Shown here piece after piece: positions 16,238-23,514 of a DNA stretch of 64,000 bases (positions are counted from its first letter, which is position 1; every line of letters begins with the position of its first letter). Origin of the DNA: Acidobacteriota bacterium (GTDB lineage: Bacteria; Acidobacteriota; Terriglobia; Acidiferrales; UBA7541). A model generated the notes under the pieces. That model was not told the origin of the DNA and made no database searches. It saw only the letters and a program-made list of their open reading frames with translations. The DNA is taken from positions 62,001 to 126,000 of the forward strand of contig JABCZD010000010.1 of NCBI GenBank assembly GCA_013289855.1, written 5' to 3'. The translations under genes were made by a program, and so were the position numbers.

Positions 16238-16275
16238 GCGATTCTTTCGTTTGGCGTTTCGTGCTCGGTGGTCCG

Positions 16276-16455
16276 ATGGCGCCCTGAAGGGCGCCGCTAC
16301 AAAGGCAGAAACAAAGGCAGAAACAAAGGCAGAAACAAAGGCAGAAACAAAGGCAGAAACAAAGGCAGAAACAAAGGCAGAAACAAAGGCAGAAACAAAG
16401 GCACCGGTACGAGCAAAGGCAAAGGAACGGGTCTAAAGACCCGCCGCTACAACTG
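16276..16455. repeat. Two palindrome-CTACAA units flanking a minisatellite
   Basis: GGCGCCCT/AGGGCGCC followed by GCTACAAAG (16279-16306) and GGGTCT/AGACCC followed by CCGCTACAAC (16429-16452) lie on either side of the 12-bp tandem array, suggesting the array grew from the flank of a palindromic repeat. Confidence 0.6.
16299..16402. repeat. 12-bp minisatellite, about 8.7 copies
   Basis: The unit ACAAAGGCAGAA is repeated eight times without change and then partly a ninth time. Being a multiple of three it keeps open frames coding Ala-Glu-Thr-Lys repeats, but no start signal or conserved partner supports a protein. The absence of variants between units points to recent slippage. Confidence 0.9.
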
Positions 16456-16467
16456 GAAGGCGGGGTG

Positions 16468-17037
16468 ATGAGGGTGAAGAGGATTGCGGTGATTGGCGCG
16501 CATGGGGTGGGGCGGCGGTTCGCCCGCGCTGCCGCGCTAGCCGGCTACGCCGTTATTTTTGAGGATGTCTCACGAGAGATGCTGGAGCGTGGAATTGCGT
16601 GGATCCGGGCGTCCTTGGATGAGGCGGTGGGGCACGGGGAGATAAGCGCTTCGGCGTGCAGCGAAGCGCTTTCGCACATCACTCTTGCAGGCACCGTGGA
16701 AGATTCTATTCGCGACGCGGATTTGATTATCGAGGCGGTGCCGGAAGAGCTGGAGATGAAGCTGGAGCTTTTTACCATCTTCGATAAATTTGCCAAGCCT
16801 GGGGCGATTTTTGTTAGCACCACGGCGACAATGTCTGTGCTGGATCTGAGCGACGTGACGGTATACCGGGAGCGGTGTGTTGGGATGCGTTCCCGCGACA
16901 CGGCTTCTGTGGGCGCCGAGATTGAACTGGTGCGCACGAAGCTTACGTCGGAAGAGACCTTGCGCGCTTGTCGTGAAGTGGCGGAGCGATTCGCGGGGAG
17001 AGTGATGGAGGTCGAGGATATCGAGGCCGCGACGTAG
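16468..17037 (+). CDS. Degenerate 3-hydroxyacyl-CoA dehydrogenase N-domain protein
   Basis: About 189 residues corresponding only to the NAD-binding half of 3-hydroxyacyl-CoA dehydrogenase (RIAVIGAHGVGRRFARAAALAGY, then DLIIEAVPEELEMKLELFTIFDKFAKPGAIFVSTTATMS). The C-terminal dimerisation domain is missing. The glycine motif reads GAHGVG instead of GAGTMG, and the segment corresponding to GLHFFNP reads GMRSRDT, so the catalytic His is replaced by Arg. It is therefore probably not an active dehydrogenase; it may bind NAD or CoA, or be decaying. Start could also be the GTG one codon earlier. Confidence 0.75.
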   Translation: MRVKRIAVIGAHGVGRRFARAAALAGYAVIFEDVSREMLERGIAWIRASLDEAVGHGEISASACSEALSHITLAGTVEDSIRDADLIIEAVPEELEMKLELFTIFDKFAKPGAIFVSTTATMSVLDLSDVTVYRERCVGMRSRDTASVGAEIELVRTKLTSEETLRACREVAERFAGRVMEVEDIEAAT

Positions 17038-17064
17038 GTGTAATTCGCGGTACTTCGGAAAGAT

Positions 17065-17103
17065 TAAAGATAACGCAGAGGCGCAGAGAACGCAGAGGAG
17101 CAG
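17065..17103. repeat. CGCAGAG-rich dispersed repeat
   Basis: The words AACGCAGAGGCGCAGAGA and CGCAGAGGAGCAGAGA are repeated here; a related copy (AACGCAGAGGACACAGAGG) lies at 21496-21527. Noncoding, function unknown. Confidence 0.5.
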
Positions 17104-17181
17104 AGAAAACAGGGCGGACCGGCTTACGCGGCCAAAGCGGCGTCAAGTCCTTTGGGCAAAGCCCGCAGGGCTTAAAAAATC

Positions 17182-17285
17182 AAAGGCGACCGCCTCAGAA
17201 GGCGGCCGCTACAACCCCAGTATTGATTGCAGGGCGGCGTAGAGGCGGGGGCGGACATCGGAGGGTAGATCTGCCGGCTCGGAGT
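17182..17285 (-). pseudogene. Duplicated 3' end of the anti-sigma gene plus repeat
   Basis: This stretch copies 12420-12520: first the AGGCGGCCGCTAC palindromic repeat, then the C-terminal ~23 codons of the zf-HC2 anti-sigma gene (LYAALQS-like), with scattered substitutions. Homology fades toward 17285. It lies immediately after the stop of the M1-like gene and has no start or zinc motif, so it is a relic. It may have been mobilised together with the palindrome. Confidence 0.75.
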
Positions 17286-17299
17286 AAATCGCAAAAAAG

Positions 17300-19480
17300 T
17301 TAGTTCGTGGGGCTTGGCGCGTGATTCAGCAGGTTGTCGGGGCGCTTTAGGGTTGGCTTACCGCTCGCTGGCTCGGGGATGTTGGAACTTGGGGCGGATT
17401 GCGGCGTGGTCGTACCCGTGGTGGGAGCGGCCGCGGAAATTGCGCCTTCGGAATAGGCTTTCTTCAAATAACCTTCGGCTACCTGTTGCGCGCCGCCGGT
17501 ATCGTCGTTGGTCTGCTTGGCTTTGCTGTATTCGTTCACGGCGCGTTCGCGTTGTCCCAATAGATCGAAAATTTTTCCGAGATAGATGTGGCTCCAAACT
17601 TCCGTCCACTTCTCGGAAGGCTCGGGAACGGTTTGCAACGCTTCGCGAAAGGCGTTGGCGGCGGCCTGGTAATTTTTTTGATAGAAGAAGGCTTCGCCCA
17701 TGCGGAAACTCGCCAGCGGGCGATTGGGCTGAATGGATAGGGCTTTTTGATATTGCGTTACGGCGTCGTAGTAGCGGCCCTGCTCCGCCAGTTCTTCGCC
17801 GCGGGCGATAGCGGCGCGCGCGCGCAAACTGGTGCTGCCTTTCAAAATCAAATTTCCCGGGTCGATCTTGATGCCGCCGGGCTTGGGCCGGCCAAAGGTT
17901 TCGATGGTGAAGGTAGATTCCGTGCCGATTACGTCGATGCTTTTGATTTCCGGATTACCTTCGGTATCCACGCGCAAATCCACCAGCATGCGGAAGGTGT
18001 CCAACGGCTGCTTGATTTTGCCGGCGATGCGAAAGCCTTTGGGAGTGCGGTAGACGACGTATTCCAGAGTGAATTCCGGCACGCCGGTGGAGTTCAGCCA
18101 TTGCACAAAAAATCCGCGCAATTGTTCGGGAGTTTCTCCGCCTTTGGCGGCGGTTTTTTGCACCTGGCGGACGGCCATAGCCTCGAACTCTTCCACCGTG
18201 GCGCTCTTGCCCTGATACTTTTCATAAAAATCGTGCAGCAAGGCGCCGAAGGGGACCTCGCCCATTTGCGCGCGGACCATGTGAAAAATCATCGCGCCCT
18301 TGTTCATGACGACGGAACGGTAGTCCGGCGAGTACGGCGCGAGACGCGCGGCCTGGGCGATGGGGGCGGCATCGTCGTACATCAGCGCGCCGACGGCAAA
18401 TTCATCAATGGTACGCAGACCGGCTTCTTTGCCGGCGTTTTGTTCGGCGTACAGCGCTTCGCAGTATTGCGCCAGGCCGTCGCTGATCCACACATCGTTG
18501 GTGCTGGCGGGCAGGACCTGATTGCCCCACCACTGCGCGGCCACGTTGCGGGCGATGGTCTTGTCATTGACCTTGGGATTCCACGCGCGCTGACTTAGGA
18601 AAACAACGCCGGGGGCGGGAAAGTCCCGGAAGGTGCCGTCCGGCAATTGAATCACTTGCATGTCCGAATCGGGCAAGGCGCCAAACATGTCTGAAAAGAT
18701 GGTCATCGAGCGGGCCACGCTGGCGGCGAAATCCGCGGCGTTGTTGGATTGCGCGCGCGGCGCGTAAACGGATACGTTGATGCCTTCGGCTTGCTTGGGA
18801 TTAAGCTGCAAGTTGCCGGCGACGAAGCTGCCGTGGGGTTCCGGAGTCTTGCACTCGAAGGTGTAGAGTAATCGGCCGCCGGCGAGGGCGCCGGTGGAGG
18901 CCATGGGCTGCGCGGCTAAAGCTTTGCCGGTGCCGGCCACGGCCCAAGTGTCCGGAACATTCAGGTGGAAGGTGGCGGTGTAGCGATTGGAGGGATAGTT
19001 GGTGAGGGGAAACCAGCGCGATGGGAGCAGCAAGTAGGCCAGTTCGCGATCGATCAGGGCGACCTTGATGCCCGGCACCGGGCTGTTCTCCGCGTTGGCC
19101 AGCAAGCCGGAGTACTCGAAGGTTAGAGTTAGTTTGCTTTCGCGTGGGACGGCGGCGGGCAAGTTGACCAAAACGTAGAGGGGATTGGTGTCGCGTTCAA
19201 ATTGCAGAGACTTGCCGGCTTCGTTTTTGACGGATTTTACTTCGAGATTGGGGTGCAGTTCGACGCGCAGCGTGCTAGTGACTTCCAGGGCGCGGAACTC
19301 AACCTTGGCGGTGGCGGTGAGGAGTTGGCTGACGCCGTCGAGCGTGGCGGAAACGTCGTAATGCTGCGCGAGGAAGGGGACGGTGGCGCGCGGAGCTTGC
19401 GCCCGAGCGGGGAGCGCCCACCCGGTGGCAAAGACCAGGAGAGCTAAGAGCGCGGGAAATAGCGGTCGGCGGCAGGGCAT
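17300..19480 (-). CDS. Catalytically degenerate M1 aminopeptidase homologue with TPRs
   Basis: A ~726-residue exported protein (signal peptide MPCRRPLFPALLALLVFATGWALPARA). The N-terminal beta domain and gluzincin-like domain resemble M1 aminopeptidases, but where M1 enzymes have HELAHQW the sequence reads RNVAAQWWGN (~311-320), and NEGFA is ISDGLAQY. The HExxH zinc ligands and catalytic Glu are thus absent, and no GAMEN motif is seen. The C-terminal third (~590-690) holds TPRs (ELAEQGRYYDAVTQYQKAL and FRMGEAFFYQKNYQAAANAFREAL). It is probably a periplasmic binding or scaffold protein. ATG at 19480 has AAAGG upstream. Confidence 0.85.
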   Translation of the reverse strand: MPCRRPLFPALLALLVFATGWALPARAQAPRATVPFLAQHYDVSATLDGVSQLLTATAKVEFRALEVTSTLRVELHPNLEVKSVKNEAGKSLQFERDTNPLYVLVNLPAAVPRESKLTLTFEYSGLLANAENSPVPGIKVALIDRELAYLLLPSRWFPLTNYPSNRYTATFHLNVPDTWAVAGTGKALAAQPMASTGALAGGRLLYTFECKTPEPHGSFVAGNLQLNPKQAEGINVSVYAPRAQSNNAADFAASVARSMTIFSDMFGALPDSDMQVIQLPDGTFRDFPAPGVVFLSQRAWNPKVNDKTIARNVAAQWWGNQVLPASTNDVWISDGLAQYCEALYAEQNAGKEAGLRTIDEFAVGALMYDDAAPIAQAARLAPYSPDYRSVVMNKGAMIFHMVRAQMGEVPFGALLHDFYEKYQGKSATVEEFEAMAVRQVQKTAAKGGETPEQLRGFFVQWLNSTGVPEFTLEYVVYRTPKGFRIAGKIKQPLDTFRMLVDLRVDTEGNPEIKSIDVIGTESTFTIETFGRPKPGGIKIDPGNLILKGSTSLRARAAIARGEELAEQGRYYDAVTQYQKALSIQPNRPLASFRMGEAFFYQKNYQAAANAFREALQTVPEPSEKWTEVWSHIYLGKIFDLLGQRERAVNEYSKAKQTNDDTGGAQQVAEGYLKKAYSEGAISAAAPTTGTTTPQSAPSSNIPEPASGKPTLKRPDNLLNHAPSPTN

Positions 19481-19593
19481 TACGAACCTTTCAAGAACGA
19501 CATGCTCTTGTACTCTCATAGGATACCAAATACCGCGGAAAGCGTTGCCAGCGCACAAAATAATGCGGATCACCTAGTTCTGAGATGTTGCCG

Positions 19594-20166
19594 TTAATTG
19601 CAGTGGGCCCAATCGGTGTTGGTATAAAACAGAACCGAGTAATAGTGACTCTCCAGCCGGCGGACGCGATAGACTTCGCAGGGTATGCCGCTGAATTTTC
19701 CTGGGGAATCGGTCCTAGCCGCCGTCGAAAGCGAATCGTTCGGGTCGAAAACAAGATACACAACGGTGTCACCAGCTCCACCAAATCCCCACCCATCCCA
19801 TTCGATATGCCTTAGAGCTCCGTCTCCCGAATCCGGTTGTGCCAGAACCTTGGCTTTGTATTGTTTTGACTTAAGGAACCATCGAGTGGTGGCGCGCAGT
19901 TCACGCGAGTTCTGGAACAAACCCCATGAGACAGCCCAATAGACAACCACCATCGACAGGGCCGCTAGCCTCCGAACTCCCGTCTTCCGAATAGCGACGA
20001 CCAGAAAGATTATGCCAACGATTGGGGCAGCCACAAATATGTACAGAATTTCGACGATATCGATGCCAAATAGCATGAACGGCACAAAGAGGATCAGCGC
20101 GCCTACCACGGCATAGAACGGCAGGTGCCAGTCGAATCGATTTCGTTTAGTCGTTTTCTCGTCCAC
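19594..20166 (-). CDS. Membrane protein of unknown function
   Basis: A 190-residue protein with three hydrophobic segments in its first half (~15-38, 39-58, 68-86), then a soluble C-terminal domain of ~100 residues with YKAKVLAQPDSGDGALRHIEWDGWGFGGAGDTVVYLVFDP. The domain ends in CEVYRVRRLESHYYSVLFYTNTDWAHC. I recognise no named family. It stands between the M1-like gene and lpxB on the same strand, separated by more than 100 bp on each side, and may be expressed alone. Confidence 0.65.
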   Translation of the reverse strand: MDEKTTKRNRFDWHLPFYAVVGALILFVPFMLFGIDIVEILYIFVAAPIVGIIFLVVAIRKTGVRRLAALSMVVVYWAVSWGLFQNSRELRATTRWFLKSKQYKAKVLAQPDSGDGALRHIEWDGWGFGGAGDTVVYLVFDPNDSLSTAARTDSPGKFSGIPCEVYRVRRLESHYYSVLFYTNTDWAHCN

Positions 20167-20294
20167 GTAAACGTTCTCGGTAAGTCGCTAAACACAGACA
20201 GTGCCTTAAGCTCGATTTACAACACGTCGCTTGCCTTGAGACCTGTGAGGGCCCGTAGCGGCTCCTGTCGCTATTGTAGTTGTTGCGGTGCAAA

Positions 20295-21440
20295 CTATCG
20301 CAGCAATTGCACGATGGCATCGGCGGCGCGTTCGACGGCGCCGGGTGGGCCTAGTTTCTCTCGGACGTCGGCTAGGCCGGTGCGGAGGCTTGCGCGGGCG
20401 TCCTCGGAATCGAGGAGACGGCGGAGTTCTTGCGCGGCGGCTTCGGCGGTGAATTTTTCCTGGATTAGTTCGGTGACAACTTGGCGGCCGGCGATTAGGT
20501 TGACCATGCTGAAGAATTTGGTGCGGACCAGCGGCTTGGCGAGGATGGCGGTTAACGCGGTGACTCTGTAGACGACGGCTATGGGAACGTCGAGGAGGGC
20601 GGCCTCGATGGTGGCGGTGCCGCTGCAGACCAGGGCGACGTCGGCGGCGGCTAGGGCGTCGTAGGTTTCGTTCTGGACTACAACCGCGCAAATGCCGCTG
20701 GCGGTGACCAGTCGATTGATGTGTGAAAGGTCGATGCCGGGTGCTACGGCGATTACGAAGGCGGGTTGCTGCGTGGTCTCGCGCAGATTCGTTTTGCGCA
20801 GTTCGGCGCAGGCCGCGAGCATGGTGGGCAAGTGACGCGCGATTTCTCCCATGCGGCTGCCGGGCAATAACACGACGATGGCTCCGGCGGGATCAAGGCC
20901 GTGCTTCTCAGCAAACTGCGTGCGGCTTAGGGTGGCGTTCACCATGCCTACCAGAGGATGACCGATGAATTTTGTGGGGACGCCGGCTTTGCCGTAGAAC
21001 TCTTCTTCGAATGGGAAGATGCATAGCGCTTTGGCGAAGCGGCGGCGCACCACGCGCACGCGCCAGGGGCGCCAGGCCCAGAATTGCGGGCAGACGTAGT
21101 AGACATTTTTGACGCCGAGCGGTTTCAGTTTTCTGGCGAGGCGCAGATGGAAGCCGGGGAAGTCGGTGAGGATCGCTAAGACTGGCTTGCGCTGGCGCGC
21201 TGCGCTTACCAGTTTGCGCATGGCGCGCACCAGCGATGGCAGATGGCTAATGATTTCTGTGATGCCCAAGACGGAGACTTCTCGGTAGTCTGTGACTACA
21301 TCTACGCCTGCGGCGCGCATTTGCTCGCCGCCCATGCCGAAGATTTCTACTTTGGCGCGTTTTTTGATTTCTGTTGCCAGGCGGGCCGCGTACATATCGC
21401 CGCTTGCTTCGCCGGCGGAGAGTAGGAGGGTGGGCGGCAT
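20295..21440 (-). CDS. lpxB: Lipid-A-disaccharide synthase
   Basis: A 381-residue glycosyltransferase (GT19), the usual LpxB length. It condenses lipid X with UDP-2,3-diacylglucosamine to make the lipid A disaccharide at the inner membrane. Family segments: LLLSAGEASGDMYAARL at the N terminus, GFHLRLARKLK, VYYVCPQFWAWRPWR, IFPFEEEFYGKAGVPTKFIGHPLV and VCSGTATIEAALLDVPIAVVYR. It shows that the organism makes lipid A. It is 172 bp downstream of an ABC exporter pair, which might serve lipid export, though MsbA identity is not provable here. Confidence 0.95.
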   Translation of the reverse strand: MPPTLLLSAGEASGDMYAARLATEIKKRAKVEIFGMGGEQMRAAGVDVVTDYREVSVLGITEIISHLPSLVRAMRKLVSAARQRKPVLAILTDFPGFHLRLARKLKPLGVKNVYYVCPQFWAWRPWRVRVVRRRFAKALCIFPFEEEFYGKAGVPTKFIGHPLVGMVNATLSRTQFAEKHGLDPAGAIVVLLPGSRMGEIARHLPTMLAACAELRKTNLRETTQQPAFVIAVAPGIDLSHINRLVTASGICAVVVQNETYDALAAADVALVCSGTATIEAALLDVPIAVVYRVTALTAILAKPLVRTKFFSMVNLIAGRQVVTELIQEKFTAEAAAQELRRLLDSEDARASLRTGLADVREKLGPPGAVERAADAIVQLLR

Positions 21441-21612
21441 TTATGCGTCGGTGTCGGTAAACGGGGGAGTTTTTGTTTGCGGGGGAAAGGGGTTCAACGC
21501 AGAGGACACAGAGGGCGCAGAGAGGAGGGTGCTGAAGGTGAACGTCTGGGCTGAACGGCGCGCAGCATGCTGCGCCACTACAAGAGGCGCTGCAGGAGGC
21601 GTGGTACTGGAC
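21441..21612. repeat. Intergenic stretch holding two dispersed repeats
   Basis: Contains a CGCAGAG-type repeat (21496-21527) and a palindrome with GCGCAGCATGCTGCGC at its core (~21560-21576) followed by CACTACAAG. No gene is seen. Confidence 0.55.
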
Positions 21613-23514
21613 TTAATCATGGGCGGGCGACGGAGTTGGCAGGCGCGCTATTCCTGCGCTATCACTTGGGCTGGCGCTTTCCAGTTCCGGAAGGCCTAGT
21701 TCCTGCTCTTTGTATTGCAATTGGTAGAGGCGGTAGTAGATGCCGCGTTCGGCTAGCAATTCCTGATGCGCGCCCTGCTCGCGGAGTTTTCCTTTGTGGA
21801 AGACCAGGATGCGGTCGGCGTGTTGAATGGTGCTTAAGCGGTGGGCGATGACCATGGCGGTGCGTCCGCACAGCAGGCGATCCAGGGCTTCGCGGATTTG
21901 CAACTCGGTTTTGGTGTCCACGCTGGAAGTGGCTTCGTCGAGAATTAGAAAACGCGGATTATGCGCCAGGGCGCGCGCGAAGCTGATCAATTGGCGCTGG
22001 CCACCGGAAAGCGTGGAGCCGCGCTCGTTTACTTCGGTGGCTACGCCCGTGGGGAGTGCTCGCACAAAATCGCCCAGGCCGATTTCGTCGACGGCGTGCT
22101 CGACCGTGGCGCGATCGATTCCAGGTGTTCCCAGGCGGATGTTCGATTCGATGGAGCCGGTGAATAAGAAGGGATCCTGGAGAACGATGCCAAACTGGCG
22201 GCGCAGATCTTGGAGATTGATGGCGCGGATATCCACGCCATCGAGGAGAATCTGTCCGCGCTGCACGTCGTAGAAGCGCAGCAGTAGCGAGATGAGCGTG
22301 GTTTTTCCCGCGCCGGTGTGGCCGACGATGGCGACGGTCTGACCGGGCTTTACGATGAAGGAAACGTCGCGGAGGACCCAATCCGCGACGGTGATTTCGC
22401 CTTCGTGTTTATAGCTGAACCATACGTTGCGAAATTCGATTTCGCCCTTCGGATTGACGAGCCGCGCCGCGCTGGGATCCGATGCGATGGTCACTTTTTC
22501 GTCGAGCAGGCGGAAGATGCGTTCGGAGGCGGCCATGGCGGACTGCAGGATGTTAAATTTTTCGCTCAAGTCCTGAATGGGGCGGAAGAAGCGGGTGGCG
22601 TACATGGTGAAGGCGGTCAGAACGCCCAGGCTTAAACCGCTACTGAGCACACGATTGCCGCCCGAGTAGTAGATCAGCGCAATGGTGGAAACGCTCAAGA
22701 ACTCCACGCCGGGATAGAACAGGGCGAAGGCCAGAATGGCGTCGCGCCAGGCCAGCATGTTGTCGCGATTGCGCTTCTCGAACTCCTGGCGGGCTTTGTG
22801 TTCACGGTTGAAAATCTGCACCACGCTCATGCCGGAAATATATTCCTGGAGGAAGGCGTTGATGCGGGCGATGGCGGTGCGGATGCGGCGGTTGGCGTCG
22901 CGCACAAACTTCCGGAAGAAATAGGTGACGCACAAAATGAAGGGCAGGACGGCGAAGGCGTCAAAGGCGAGACGGTGGTCGATGGAAAAAAGCCACACGG
23001 CCATGACCACCAGCAGAAAGAAGTCGTTGATCATGGTGACCACGCCGGCGGCGAAGAGATCGTTGAGCGCGTCGACGTCGGTGGTGACGCGCGTGAGCAT
23101 GCGGCCCACGGGATTGCGGTCGAAGAAGCTCATGGGCAGGCGCTGGATGTGCGAGAAAATTTCCGTGCGCATGTCGTACATGGTTTCCTGGCCGACGCGC
23201 TGCATGATGCGGATTTGAATGTATTGCGCCAGAAAATCGAAAATCAGCACGGCGAGGAAGATCAGGCTGATCCACTTGACGCCGGACCAGGCCGCACTTT
23301 CAGTGATGGTGCCACGGACCGCCGGGGTAAAATATTTGTCGATGGCGGTGCGGAAAAGCATGGGCGGGGCGAGTTCGAGCGGGGTCACCACGGCCACGAG
23401 GGCCAGGGCCAGCACCACGCTCCAGCGATACGGGCGCATGTACTGCAGCAGCCGCCGCATCAGGTGCGAGTCGTAAGCTTTACCGAGTACTTCTTCTTCG
23501 TGAATATTGCTCAT
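21613..23514 (-). CDS. ABC exporter half-transporter (canonical ATPase site)
   Basis: About 633 residues: six transmembrane helices (residues ~25-310), then an ATPase domain with Walker A GHTGAGKTT, signature LSGGQRQLISFARAL, Walker B FLILDEATSSVDT with the catalytic Glu, and switch His in VIAHRLST. The ATG at 23514 overlaps the stop of the preceding ABC gene (ATGA); an upstream extension to 23604 lies wholly inside that gene. With its partner it forms a heterodimeric type IV exporter in which this subunit carries the normal catalytic residue. Substrate unknown; multidrug or lipid are family possibilities. Confidence 0.93.
   Translation of the reverse strand: MSNIHEEEVLGKAYDSHLMRRLLQYMRPYRWSVVLALALVAVVTPLELAPPMLFRTAIDKYFTPAVRGTITESAAWSGVKWISLIFLAVLIFDFLAQYIQIRIMQRVGQETMYDMRTEIFSHIQRLPMSFFDRNPVGRMLTRVTTDVDALNDLFAAGVVTMINDFFLLVVMAVWLFSIDHRLAFDAFAVLPFILCVTYFFRKFVRDANRRIRTAIARINAFLQEYISGMSVVQIFNREHKARQEFEKRNRDNMLAWRDAILAFALFYPGVEFLSVSTIALIYYSGGNRVLSSGLSLGVLTAFTMYATRFFRPIQDLSEKFNILQSAMAASERIFRLLDEKVTIASDPSAARLVNPKGEIEFRNVWFSYKHEGEITVADWVLRDVSFIVKPGQTVAIVGHTGAGKTTLISLLLRFYDVQRGQILLDGVDIRAINLQDLRRQFGIVLQDPFLFTGSIESNIRLGTPGIDRATVEHAVDEIGLGDFVRALPTGVATEVNERGSTLSGGQRQLISFARALAHNPRFLILDEATSSVDTKTELQIREALDRLLCGRTAMVIAHRLSTIQHADRILVFHKGKLREQGAHQELLAERGIYYRLYQLQYKEQELGLPELESASPSDSAGIARLPTPSPAHD

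Noticed and set aside
16299..16402. Possible CRISPR-like array
   Set aside because: Units are direct 12-bp repeats without spacers and no cas genes are near.
16251..16436. Open frame coding Ala-Glu-Thr-Lys repeats
   Set aside because: It arises only because the 12-bp repeat is a multiple of three; no start signal, and the ends lie in palindromic repeats.
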